A stretch of 22,122 nucleotides of DNA, from positions 1 through 22,122 of the forward strand of contig JAKSAU010000794.1 of assembly GCA_022361535.1 (NCBI GenBank), read 5' to 3'. Both the position numbers and the translations under genes were made by a program. This document shows positions 1 through 8,176 of the stretch, piece by piece. Under the pieces are notes generated by a model. That model made no database searches and was not told the origin of the DNA. It saw nothing but the letters and a program-made list of their open reading frames with translations. Numbering within the stretch: the first letter of the stretch is position 1; the number at the start of each line of letters is the position of its first letter. Source of the stretch: Desulfobacterales bacterium. GTDB lineage: Bacteria; Desulfobacterota; Desulfobacteria; Desulfobacterales; Desulfobacteraceae.

Positions 1-1
1 G

Positions 2-67
2 GAACGGGACCATAAATTCAAAATGGAACAGAACTTCGTGGATGTAGCCTATCCCGAAATCTGGTAG
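2..67 (+). CDS. C-terminal tail of an unidentified protein (cut by window start)
   Basis: An open frame runs from the window edge to a TAG at 65-67, giving about 21 residues that end in VAYPEIW. The tail is acidic/aromatic and has no recognisable motif. A strong intrinsic terminator starts 13 bases after the stop, which is what a real gene end looks like. The family cannot be named from this fragment. Confidence 0.55.
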   Translation, partial: ERDHKFKMEQNFVDVAYPEIW

Positions 68-80
68 CACTCAAAAATGA

Positions 81-109
81 AAAGGCCGGGAAATTCCCGG
101 CCTTTTTTT
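81..109. terminator. Bidirectional intrinsic terminator
   Basis: AAAGGCCGGG (81-90) pairs perfectly with CCCGGCCTTT (96-105) around a five-base AT loop. A T-tract (103-109) follows on the plus strand, and an A-rich stretch (about 72-83) gives a T-tract on the minus strand. It lies between a plus-strand gene end (67) and the gpsA stop (139), so it can serve both convergent genes. Confidence 0.9.
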
Positions 110-138
110 ATCGTATTCGAAACTATAAATTGTTCAAA

Positions 139-1164
139 TTACAGCACCCCGTCAAGTTCATGCTTTAATGACCGGTTCATGAGCCTGTCCACGGTCTGGT
201 CGACGGGCCGCCCTTCAAACAGCACAGCATAGACCTCGTTGCAGATAGGCAGGTCCACCCCCAATTTTTTTGACAAATTGTAAACTGACCGTGTGGTTTT
301 CACGCCTTCAGCAACCATGCGCATCTCGGAAATGATATCATCCAGCGCCTTACCCTGGCCGATTTGTTTGCCCACGGTATAATTACGGCTCAATTCACCC
401 GTACAGGTTAGCAGAAGATCTCCAACGCCAGCCAGGCCGGACAGGGTCAGCGGGTCAGCACCCAGACGTGTGCCCAGTCTGTTCATTTCGGTCAAGCCTC
501 TGGTAATAAGGGCAGCCCTTGGGTTGAGGCCCATATTCATACCGTCACAGATACCTGCTGCTATGGCCAGGACATTTTTCATGGCCCCGCCGATCTGGGT
601 GCCGACAGGATCATCGTTCACATAGACCCTGAAGCTTGGGCAGGAAAAAACATTTTGAACAAACTCTGCTACCTCGCGGTCGTGGGAAGCTGCCGCCACA
701 ACTGTAGGAATCTGGGCAGCCACTTCTTTGGCAAAACTGGGGCCGGAAAGCACGGCAAAATTCTTTTTGGGCAGATGATCCATCACTTCGGAAAGAATAT
801 CAGTCATAGTCTGGTGGGTCTTATTTTCAATCCCTTTTGAAGCGGTTACCACTATGGTTTCAGTGGCCATAAACGCTTTCATCTCCATGGCCACAGATCG
901 CATACAGTGTGACGGAACCACAACCAGGACGAGATCTTTTCCTGACACAGCCACTTCAATATCATTGGTTGGATTAATTCTTTCAGACAGGGTAAATCCA
1001 GGTAAAAAGACCTTGTTTTCCCGGTGAAGATTGATATCTTCTTTTACTTCCAGCTCAAACACCCAGAGATCAAGCCCGTATCCTTTATCTGCAAGCAGCT
1101 TGGCAAGAGCCGTGCCCCAGGAACCTGCCCCAACAACACCGATTTTTGCGTTTCCAATATCCAT
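139..1164 (-). CDS. gpsA: Glycerol-3-phosphate dehydrogenase [NAD(P)+]
   Basis: GpsA is a cytoplasmic enzyme that reduces dihydroxyacetone phosphate to sn-glycerol-3-phosphate, the backbone of phospholipids. The 341-residue protein has the family's usual length. It shows the Rossmann NAD(P) loop GAGSWG (12-17), the GPSFAKEV segment, the GGAMKNVLAIAAG segment carrying the catalytic lysine, and the C-terminal helical region with NPRAALITRG and GLAGVGDLLLTCTGE. The ATG at 1164 was chosen because AGGA lies five bases upstream and the Rossmann fold begins at once. An upstream in-frame extension of ten residues has no ribosome-binding site. The gene stands alone, between a bidirectional terminator and an intergenic region with two TATAAT boxes. 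The identification is secure. Confidence 0.97.
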   Translation of the reverse strand: MDIGNAKIGVVGAGSWGTALAKLLADKGYGLDLWVFELEVKEDINLHRENKVFLPGFTLSERINPTNDIEVAVSGKDLVLVVVPSHCMRSVAMEMKAFMATETIVVTASKGIENKTHQTMTDILSEVMDHLPKKNFAVLSGPSFAKEVAAQIPTVVAAASHDREVAEFVQNVFSCPSFRVYVNDDPVGTQIGGAMKNVLAIAAGICDGMNMGLNPRAALITRGLTEMNRLGTRLGADPLTLSGLAGVGDLLLTCTGELSRNYTVGKQIGQGKALDDIISEMRMVAEGVKTTRSVYNLSKKLGVDLPICNEVYAVLFEGRPVDQTVDRLMNRSLKHELDGVL

Positions 1165-1226
1165 TATTATCCTGTCCGGCCCGTTGCAATGCAATTTACC
1201 ACACCCTGCAGGACCACCTATATGTC

Positions 1227-1262
1227 ATTATAGTTCGTACCCTCCGGAAAGTAGCCATTATA
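1227..1262 (-). promoter_or_regulatory. Tandem -10 boxes, probable gpsA promoter(s)
   Basis: On the minus strand there are two exact TATAAT hexamers 30 bases apart (1257-1262 and 1227-1232). Neither has a good TTGACA at the right distance. The proximal one would give a leader of about 55 bases to the gpsA ATG. Call based on -10 boxes only. Confidence 0.45.
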
Positions 1263-1342
1263 CTATTTACCGGTGGACACTAAATAGGTGTTTATATATT
1301 AAATTCACTGGCCATTCAATCTTATTTCCGATCCTGTTCAGG

Positions 1343-1472
1343 GTTAACGCATTTAGAAGTTTGCACTTAGGCTTGTTTGTCCCGGGAAACGGCATCAGGC
1401 GTATTTTTGGAAAATAATGCGGCAGCCGTTTTCGGGATAAACGAGCCGGTAACTATATATGCGGTTGCCTTG
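1343..1472 (+). repeat. Structured dispersed repeat, copy 1
   Basis: This 130-bp element recurs inverted at 21564-21694. Its outer stem pairs 1370-1384 with 1433-1447 (15 consecutive pairs, two of them G-U on the plus strand). An inner stem pairs AAACGGC (1387-1393) with GCCGTTT (1425-1431). A second hairpin pairs GGTAAC (1448-1453) with GTTGCC (1464-1469) around an AT-rich loop containing TATATG. The central 21 bases (1389-1409) are identical in both copies. Wobble pairs suggest the functional RNA strand is plus here. It fills most of the 345-base non-coding gap between gpsA and the next gene. Function unknown; it could be a structured RNA or a palindromic mobile element. Confidence 0.8.
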
Positions 1473-1509
1473 CAGCACCTCAGTCTTAACTTAAAAAAAC
1501 AAGGTGACA

Positions 1510-2001
1510 CTACTGGTAAGAAACAGGAAATTCCTGCTGATGAGTTAAAAAATCATCAATTGCCTTTTGATCGGTAAAGCAATTTTGAAATAACTCAAAA
1601 GGATCATCTGCTGCCAGCAGTTTGTTTAAATGAATGATTCGATCTAAAATATCGTCTTTGAAACTGAATAAAAAAATGCCTTTTTTCCGGTCCCTGCATC
1701 GCCAGTATGCCGCGGTTTCCAACCCGGGCGTCATCTCAAATCCTTTTCGGGATGACAATTGGATTTTGCCTGAGGGCAAACAGGTATCAATGGCCCGAAT
1801 GGACTTTACCTGATTGACGGCGTCAAGAAGCTCTTTGCGGTCTAAACCAATGTTAAACCCATAAATGCCGCCTTGAGTATAAGAAAAAATTTGTTTGGGT
1901 GCTACGGCAACCAGCTCAACCAGGATAACTGCCAGGATAAACCCCACTGCTAAAATAATCTGCAGACGACGCTGTCTGATTTTCCCCCTACTCTGTGACA
2001 T
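1510..2001 (-). CDS. Hypothetical single-pass membrane protein, last gene of the Bat operon
   Basis: This is a 163-residue protein I do not recognise. A basic N-terminus (RGKIRQRR, 5-12) is followed by one hydrophobic helix (about 13-34), so it should be a type II anchor with the rest outside the cytoplasm. The remainder is soluble, with cysteines at 74, 102 and 141 and a C-terminal amphipathic half. The ATG at 2001 lies five bases after the stop of the DJ-1 gene, with no clear ribosome-binding site, so translation is probably coupled. It is the promoter-distal gene of the moxR-bat transcription unit. A T-rich stretch on the minus strand just after the stop (about 1493-1501) may end the operon, but no convincing hairpin precedes it. 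Confidence 0.75.
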   Translation of the reverse strand: MSQSRGKIRQRRLQIILAVGFILAVILVELVAVAPKQIFSYTQGGIYGFNIGLDRKELLDAVNQVKSIRAIDTCLPSGKIQLSSRKGFEMTPGLETAAYWRCRDRKKGIFLFSFKDDILDRIIHLNKLLAADDPFELFQNCFTDQKAIDDFLTHQQEFPVSYQ

Positions 2002-2006
2002 CTGTT

Positions 2007-2555
2007 CTAAACGGCCAGTCCTTCTCTAACCTCATTTACCTTTTGCCTGGAATAAAGGACTTCTACCAACCTTAATGCAAAGGCTAAGGCTGTACCTGCC
2101 CCTCTCGAAGTAATACAGTTGCCAGCCACCACCACGTCACGGTCTTCAACATTACCCTTGCCAATAATATGGGTAAATCCGGGATGACAGGTCACCTGGC
2201 CCGGTGTTACCAGGCCGAGATTATGAAGCACTACAGCAGGAGAAGCACAAATGGCCCCATAATAATTTTCTGAGTTGGCCTGATCTTTGAGTAAATTGCC
2301 AAGCTCCTCAGATGCTTTCAGGTTTTCTGCCCCTGGTATCCCTCCAGGCAGGGCGATAAGATCAAAAGATTGATCAATGCAGTCTGATAGAAGGCAGTCT
2401 GCTATGATTTTTGTACCCCGTGCGGCTTCAATCTCCAGTTCGTCCACAGATGCGGCAACCACTTCAGCCCCTGCTCTTCTGAGCACATCTATAATGGTTA
2501 TGGCTTCCATCTCTTCGATGCCCTGAGCCAGGGGAACCAAAACACGTTTTGTCAT
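2007..2555 (-). CDS. DJ-1/PfpI-family protein (YajL/DJ-1 type)
   Basis: This 182-residue protein belongs to the DJ-1/ThiJ branch of the class I glutamine amidotransferase-like superfamily. These are cytoplasmic proteins described as stress-protective, with chaperone or glyoxalase/deglycase activities that remain debated. Visible are the N-terminal RVLVPLAQGIEEMEA with the conserved glutamate near 15-17, the LPGG turn (69-72), the nucleophile elbow AICASPA with Cys103, the CHPGF segment (123-127) and the C-terminal TSRGAGTALAFAL block typical of DJ-1/YajL. AGGAGG lies five bases before the ATG, a very strong site. It begins 15 bases after the BatD-BatE stop, so it belongs to that operon. The exact substrate cannot be stated. 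Confidence 0.93.
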   Translation of the reverse strand: MTKRVLVPLAQGIEEMEAITIIDVLRRAGAEVVAASVDELEIEAARGTKIIADCLLSDCIDQSFDLIALPGGIPGAENLKASEELGNLLKDQANSENYYGAICASPAVVLHNLGLVTPGQVTCHPGFTHIIGKGNVEDRDVVVAGNCITSRGAGTALAFALRLVEVLYSRQKVNEVREGLAV

Positions 2556-2570
2556 TTGCCCCTCCTTTGG

Positions 2571-5132
2571 TTAAATGATTTCTGCCTCTTTGGTTGAAAC
2601 CCATCCCACCTTTCCTTTGGCAAACCGAATTTTCATATAGGACTTCTTTTTTTCCAACACCCGGACCCGGGTCCCTTCATGAAGTTCAAACAGTACAGTT
2701 GCACTTTCCATGGTTCCGGACCTTACTGCCACCTGATCATCGAGAATAACGGCTCTTGCATCAGAGTTGAGCCGGTACGCCTCCAGCCCTACGACCAGGG
2801 TCAGCACTGAAAATAAAACAAAGGCCACAATGCCAAAGCCTGAAAAGATGTTTTTTTGCCTAAACTTTCTGATACCTGCCCAGGCAAAAAAGAAAACAGA
2901 ACTTCCTATCGATAAAAACTGCAGCCATTTCAACGAAATCATTCCCTGCCAGAAAAAAAGAACATCAAACAAAGAAAAGCTCTTGTCGGTCTTATCTTTA
3001 ACAAGGCTTTGGGCATGGGCCAAATTGAAATCAAGATCCGGATCACCCGGGGCCAGGCGTTTGGCCCGTTCATACCAGAGAATTGCCCGCCCCAGATTAT
3101 TGGATTTCAAATAAGCATTGCCGGTATTATAGAACAAATCAGGATTTTTTACACCTGTTGAAGCAATTGTCTCAAATTGCTTGGCAGCCGCCTGAAATTC
3201 TCCGGCCTTATAATCACGGACCGCATCCACAAATAGGCCTGCCCTATCACGGGTATCATGTATCTTAAATTCCATGACAGGAGCCTGTGCCTGGCTTTGT
3301 TCATGATCCTGCGCCTCTACAAAAACAGGCGAAGAAAATACCAGGACCGTTATCAGGCAGCCCACTACCATCAAAGTACGAATCAGTGACCGAACTTGGT
3401 CCAGGCAATCCTGTGAGGTCTTTTCATCCATAGTCTGACCGCCAAATCTGGCAGCATCCATGGTATCCATGAGTGCCGTAACCTGCTCAGCCGTTTTTTC
3501 GCCAGGTTTTGTGCCGGACAGAATCTGTTTTACCTCTTGTCTTGTCAGGCTTTCAGCTGGTTTGTCCGACCAGGCCAATACCGCCGAGTTCAAAGCAGCC
3601 TGGAGGCTTGCCAAAAACTCAGGGGTTCCGGGATTAAGTTTGCCTGCAGCCTTTATCTGGTCAGCAGCTTTTGACCGGTATTGCTCTCTTAAAGATTTTT
3701 CCCGCTGTCTGAACTGAAAAAGGAAAGCCGTTGCAATGAAGCCGATCCCAGGCAGGCAGACCAAACCTAAAAACCAATATAAAGACAGGTAAGGCACTGA
3801 AGAGATACTTGAAATCTCTTCCCGGATGTCCAGGATATCCTTGTTTTGCAACGTCACTTCCGTCTTTTTTCCAAAGCCGGTTTGTTGGCTATGGCCTGCA
3901 TTTACCGGTGTATCTGCACCTGCCACAGTTATTGGTTCACCCGGGATCACTTCCAAAGGAATTGGTTGTGTTGAAACAGACTTGTAAGTCTTGGTGAGCG
4001 TATCAAAAAATGTCAGGGTTAAAGAAGGAATGGTGACGCTTCCAGGGATAGCTGTTACCAGTGCCTGCTTGAACACTTTCTTGCCGGCTAACCCTTTTTC
4101 TGTAACGTTGACGTCTTCCACAGGGGCGTCTTCATAAACCTTGAACCGGTCCTGATCCAACCCTAAAGGCGGCAGGGCCGCGTCCATGATGTTGCCAACG
4201 CCTTGGATAGTAACGGTCAAGGTTGCAGATTCTCCGGCCTTTATATTTTCCTTATCCAGCGCAGCCGCCATGGTAAAGTTGCCTACAAGGCCTGAAAAAA
4301 CGTTTTCTCCTTTGTACTCAGGCAGGGGTGAAACGGTCAGGGGAACCTGATTGGATACGACCCGGACCGGCTTAGTCGGCCTTGCGTCGAAAAAAGAGTC
4401 GTTAAAAAGTGAGTCAAAGGAGTCTCTGCGTCTTGCGCTTTTCACAGGCACCCTTGCCATAAAAATAGCTGGAGAAATCATAAAATCGCCTGGTGTTTCT
4501 CCCTGGACCAGAAACTTGATCTCATTGACCATAAATGCCCGGCCATTTATGGTTTTGGTATATTTTGTCCACTCTGTCAGCTCCCTGGCCGCAAGCCCTT
4601 TAAACCCAGGAGGGTCGAAGGATGCGCCCTTAAATTGTCTGGCAGCCAACAATTTGAGTGTATAGACAGCCTGCTGTCCCAAAACAATATCAGAACTGCT
4701 TATCTGCGCTTCAGCAAAAAAATCCGGTTCTTTTTCAGTTGTGTCGCCTGCATCTGACACAAGGATTCGAATTTCTTCGGTTATCCCGGTTTCCCCATCT
4801 CGTACCGCAGTCAGGGGCGGAATAATCAACACCCCGGTTTTTTGAGGCATGAGCATATATTGGTAAACCACCTTGTGTTCCCATTTCCCGTTCATATAAC
4901 TGCGGTTTGAACTGGTTCGCGAAGAAAGGACTTTAAAATCGGTAATGCCGCCCAGATCAATATTTGCCTCACCGCCATCTACAACCACTTGGAGAGAAAC
5001 GGCTTCTTGAGAACTGATGCGGGTCTGGCCCACCTGGGCCGTTACGGTGAACCCATAACCCAAGGACGGAAGGCACAGCAGCAGTCCAAAAACCACCCAA
5101 AACCTTATATAGTTTCTACCAGTCTTTTTCAT
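2571..5132 (-). CDS. BatD-BatE fusion: BatD domain, TPR region and SH3 domain
   Basis: The 853-residue envelope protein fuses two Bat proteins usually encoded separately. Residues 1-27 form a signal peptide. Residues about 30-430 are the BatD (oxygen-tolerance) beta-sandwich region, and 450-473 is a membrane helix. A helical stretch of about 480-580 comes next. Residues 584-606 look like a second, now internal, signal/anchor (ends PVFVEAQ), as expected if a separate BatE once began there. TPR-like helices cover about 632-710, membrane helices 735-755 and 764-785, and a bacterial SH3 domain about 795-851. The ATG at 5132 overlaps the BatB-BatC stop by 17 bases and has GGAG nine bases upstream. 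BatD/BatE partner with VWA proteins BatA/BatB at the inner membrane; the exact function is unresolved. Confidence 0.92.
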   Translation of the reverse strand: MKKTGRNYIRFWVVFGLLLCLPSLGYGFTVTAQVGQTRISSQEAVSLQVVVDGGEANIDLGGITDFKVLSSRTSSNRSYMNGKWEHKVVYQYMLMPQKTGVLIIPPLTAVRDGETGITEEIRILVSDAGDTTEKEPDFFAEAQISSSDIVLGQQAVYTLKLLAARQFKGASFDPPGFKGLAARELTEWTKYTKTINGRAFMVNEIKFLVQGETPGDFMISPAIFMARVPVKSARRRDSFDSLFNDSFFDARPTKPVRVVSNQVPLTVSPLPEYKGENVFSGLVGNFTMAAALDKENIKAGESATLTVTIQGVGNIMDAALPPLGLDQDRFKVYEDAPVEDVNVTEKGLAGKKVFKQALVTAIPGSVTIPSLTLTFFDTLTKTYKSVSTQPIPLEVIPGEPITVAGADTPVNAGHSQQTGFGKKTEVTLQNKDILDIREEISSISSVPYLSLYWFLGLVCLPGIGFIATAFLFQFRQREKSLREQYRSKAADQIKAAGKLNPGTPEFLASLQAALNSAVLAWSDKPAESLTRQEVKQILSGTKPGEKTAEQVTALMDTMDAARFGGQTMDEKTSQDCLDQVRSLIRTLMVVGCLITVLVFSSPVFVEAQDHEQSQAQAPVMEFKIHDTRDRAGLFVDAVRDYKAGEFQAAAKQFETIASTGVKNPDLFYNTGNAYLKSNNLGRAILWYERAKRLAPGDPDLDFNLAHAQSLVKDKTDKSFSLFDVLFFWQGMISLKWLQFLSIGSSVFFFAWAGIRKFRQKNIFSGFGIVAFVLFSVLTLVVGLEAYRLNSDARAVILDDQVAVRSGTMESATVLFELHEGTRVRVLEKKKSYMKIRFAKGKVGWVSTKEAEII

Positions 5133-7113
5133 TTTCTCGTGCTCCGCTTTTGGGAATCAACGCCATCCCTGGTTTGTCAGCCAACCGGTTCAGGCGGTTT
5201 TCCAGGAGTTTAGACTCAGGGTCCATATTTTTTTGCTGCGTTCCTGCCGCGCCTTGCGCTGCATTTTCTTTTAAAGAATCATCAGATGCGTCCGGCTTTG
5301 GTTCAGGAACTGCTTCAGCAGACATTTCCTGCTCTTTTGGTTCCTGTTGCTCGTTCTTATCGGTGCCAGTTTCGTTATCAGGTTTATTGGATTTGCTACC
5401 CTGCGTGTCCTGGTCTTTATTTTCTTTTTCAGGATTTGACTGGCCCTCAGGACCTTGTGATGTTTGGTTGTCTTGTTCCGGATCTTTATTTTGATCCTGC
5501 TGGCCTTTATCTTTTTTTTCCTGGTCCTGGGAGTTATTTTCCTTTTCTTTGTCTTTTTGGTCCTGGTTTTGATTTTGGTCGTTCTTTTGCTTGTCCTGAT
5601 TATTATTGTCCTGTTCTTGTTGTTCTTGTTCTTGTTGTTCTTCGCGCTGCTTTTCCTCTTCTTTTTTCTGCCTTACAAATTCCAGGTTTTCCTTTGCCTG
5701 GATATCATCGGGAAATTCTTTGAGCAGATTATTGTATTCTTCAATGGCTTTATCAAGATTACCCTGGCGGTAATGGGTATTGGCCAGATTAAACAGAGAC
5801 TTGTGCCTTAAATCTTTATCTTTTGAAGTGGCTGCCTGGGTAAAATTGGACTCTGCAAGATCATACTCCCCAGCTGCATACGCTGCAGTACCGATATTGT
5901 AATAGAGTCTGAGATCTTCCGGATTTTCAAGCTGGGCGTCAATAAACAGCTTTTTTGCTGTTTGAAAATCCTTTTTTTCAAATGCGGCGATTCCCTCTTT
6001 AACAGGCGATGAAAAAAAACTTGCCTGGGCTTGCGATGGGATTAAGATACAGTTTGCTGCCCATAGGGCAATCATAAGCCCCATCAGAGCTCTTGGATCG
6101 TTTTTTATACCTGAACGTCGAGGCCGTTCAGGCAACAGCAGTTCCAGTATCAAGATCAGAATGCACGGTAACAAAAACCACTGGAACCTCTTTTCCCATA
6201 CTTTTTTCTTTCCCTGGGTCAATTCCCGGCGGTCCATGGTGTCTAAAATATCCTGGGTGTAAATCTGCTCAAGATCCATATCACCGGCCACAGATCTGAC
6301 ATAGCGGCCGTTTGTCATGGCGGTTATTTCTTTGAGCATGTTTTCATCCACCCGTGACAAAATGATATTTCCCTTTTTATCTTTCTTAAAGCCGCCGCCT
6401 TTTGAAGGAACAGGCGCACCAGCCGGGTCCCCCACGCCAATGGCAAAGATGCGGATTTTTTCCTCAACAAATTTTTGCACCATCTGCATGAGAGCCTCTT
6501 TATCACCGGCCGTATCCTCGCCGTCAGTGATCAGGATAACGGCTTTTTCGGTATCTGAGGCCTGATCAAACCCTTTGTAACAGGTCTCCAGGGCTGCGGT
6601 CAAATCCGTACCACCGACAGGTAAATAGTCTGGATCCAATGCATCTAAAAAAATTTGAAACGCTTGATAATCAAGAGTCAAGGGGCATTGGACAACAGCC
6701 ACGCCGGAGAAGGCCACAAGCCCTGCGCGGTCAGAATGTAGCAGCCTGGATAGATCAATGATCTCACGCTTTGCCCGTGTCAAACGGGTCGGCTTAATAT
6801 CCTGGGCGAGCATGCTTCGTGAACAATCCAGCGCAATCATAATGTCCACCCCTTTCTGGGTGGTTTTTTCCCAGCGAAAACCAGCCAAAGGGCCTGCCAA
6901 AGCGACAACGGCAAAGGCGATTCCACAAATGATAAGTCCTGCTTTGACCCATTTGCGGGTATAGGAAAATCCAGGCAGGATATACGGATAAAGAGCAGGA
7001 TCGGCAAATCGGGCAAGAACCTTTTTATGCTTCAGGACTCCGTAAATAAGAATACCTGCCAGGGGCACAAGCCCCCAGAGCAAAAACAAAGTAAAAGGTT
7101 GGTCAAACTTCAT
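5116..7113 (-). CDS. BatB-BatC fusion: VWA membrane protein with TPR and Gln/Asn/Glu-rich tail
   Basis: This is a 665-residue inner-membrane protein. Two N-terminal helices (about 6-26 and 56-76) precede a von Willebrand factor A domain with a complete metal site: Asp96-x-Ser98-x-Ser100, Thr169 and Asp197. A helix at about 311-328 closes the BatB part. A second signal-like segment (about 341-364, ending SQAQA) then introduces the BatC part: TPR repeats at about 372-475, followed by a very polar low-complexity tail (about 482-600) rich in Gln, Glu, Asn, Asp and Lys. The internal signal-like segment supports a gene fusion. ATG at 7113 has AGGTG upstream. It starts 31 bases after the BatA stop and overlaps the next gene. 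Confidence 0.93.
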   Translation of the reverse strand: MKFDQPFTLFLLWGLVPLAGILIYGVLKHKKVLARFADPALYPYILPGFSYTRKWVKAGLIICGIAFAVVALAGPLAGFRWEKTTQKGVDIMIALDCSRSMLAQDIKPTRLTRAKREIIDLSRLLHSDRAGLVAFSGVAVVQCPLTLDYQAFQIFLDALDPDYLPVGGTDLTAALETCYKGFDQASDTEKAVILITDGEDTAGDKEALMQMVQKFVEEKIRIFAIGVGDPAGAPVPSKGGGFKKDKKGNIILSRVDENMLKEITAMTNGRYVRSVAGDMDLEQIYTQDILDTMDRRELTQGKKKVWEKRFQWFLLPCILILILELLLPERPRRSGIKNDPRALMGLMIALWAANCILIPSQAQASFFSSPVKEGIAAFEKKDFQTAKKLFIDAQLENPEDLRLYYNIGTAAYAAGEYDLAESNFTQAATSKDKDLRHKSLFNLANTHYRQGNLDKAIEEYNNLLKEFPDDIQAKENLEFVRQKKEEEKQREEQQEQEQQEQDNNNQDKQKNDQNQNQDQKDKEKENNSQDQEKKDKGQQDQNKDPEQDNQTSQGPEGQSNPEKENKDQDTQGSKSNKPDNETGTDKNEQQEPKEQEMSAEAVPEPKPDASDDSLKENAAQGAAGTQQKNMDPESKLLENRLNRLADKPGMALIPKSGARENEKDW

Positions 7114-7144
7114 TGTAAATCACCTACAAAATCCTTTTTAGGAA

Positions 7145-8176
7145 TCAAGGTATTCTTAAAAAACGGGTATTGGCCAGTATAAGAACAACCAGATAAAGTA
7201 CTAAGCCCGGCACAAGGAAACTGATAAATAACTCCTTGTACTCCACCCATTTGTCCACCTCTACCTTGGTCTTTTCCATGGCATCGATCATTTGATAAAT
7301 GGCTTCAAGGCTCTGGGTATCTTTGGCTTTAAAAAACGTTCCCCCTGTCCCGTCAGCGATTGCCTTCAGGGCATCCCAGTCCACATCCACCCGCCGGTAC
7401 TCGTAATTTTTTCCAAAGAATCCTTCTACAAGAAACGGCGCTTTTCCTTTGGATCCGACACCAATGGTGTGGATCTTCACGCCCCTTTGGGCAGCGATTT
7501 TAATTCCGTCACGCCAGGAAAGCTCACCAGCATTGCTTTTACCGTCTGTCAGCAGGATGATGATATTGGATTTGGCCTTAACATCTTCCAATCGCTTAAG
7601 GGAAATGCCGATGGCATCACCAATGGCTGTATTGGGGCCTGCAGCACCGATCTTAAGATGGTCCAACATAAACGCAATGGTGTTGTAATCCCTCGTTAAC
7701 GGTAACTGGGTAAATGCATGGGTACCAAACACCACAAGGCCTATACGGTCACCGTCCCGCTTTAAAATAAAATCAGCAACCACCCCTTTGACTGCATCCA
7801 GCCGGGTCACGATTTTATCGTCCCGTTTAAAATCAAGGGCCCTCATAGAGCCTGACAAATCTAATGCCAGGATAATGTTTACCCCTTCGGTCATCACATT
7901 TATTTTCCGGTCACCTGCTTGGGGGCGCGCAAGGGCGACAATCATAAGTGTCAACGCCAAGACTTTGATTAGGGGCAGCAGACGGGCCACCCAAAGTCCG
8001 AGTGTTTTAGGACTATTCTCGATTCCTGCCAAAGAAGAGACACGGATATCATGGCCGGATTTCTTAAAAAAACTAATTTTTTTAAACGCTGTAGATGATC
8101 TTACAGCCTTCACCAGCAGCCATCCCCAGGGAAGACAAAGCAACATCAGGAACCAGGGTGACGCAAACCGGAACAT
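7145..8176 (-). CDS. batA: BatA-like VWA-domain membrane protein
   Basis: The 343-residue protein has the usual BatA layout: an N-terminal helix (about 9-24), a second helix before the domain (about 66-84), a VWA domain and a C-terminal helix (about 316-335). The MIDAS metal site is intact, with Asp106-x-Ser108-x-Ser110, Thr183 and Asp211. VWA proteins of this kind are metal-dependent adhesion/assembly modules and are generally taken to be MoxR chaperone clients. The start is the ATG at 8176, which shares one base with the previous stop (TGATG) and has AGGAG seven bases upstream. A TTG one codon earlier is possible but too close to that site. It lies between the DUF4381-like gene and BatB-BatC. 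Confidence 0.93.
   Translation of the reverse strand: MFRFASPWFLMLLCLPWGWLLVKAVRSSTAFKKISFFKKSGHDIRVSSLAGIENSPKTLGLWVARLLPLIKVLALTLMIVALARPQAGDRKINVMTEGVNIILALDLSGSMRALDFKRDDKIVTRLDAVKGVVADFILKRDGDRIGLVVFGTHAFTQLPLTRDYNTIAFMLDHLKIGAAGPNTAIGDAIGISLKRLEDVKAKSNIIILLTDGKSNAGELSWRDGIKIAAQRGVKIHTIGVGSKGKAPFLVEGFFGKNYEYRRVDVDWDALKAIADGTGGTFFKAKDTQSLEAIYQMIDAMEKTKVEVDKWVEYKELFISFLVPGLVLYLVVLILANTRFLRIP

Noticed and set aside
5150..5811. Long plus-strand open frames opposite the BatB-BatC tail
   Set aside because: They are antisense readings of a biased Gln/Glu/Asn/Lys-rich coding region and encode implausible Phe/Leu/Val-rich low-complexity protein. They have no ribosome-binding site.
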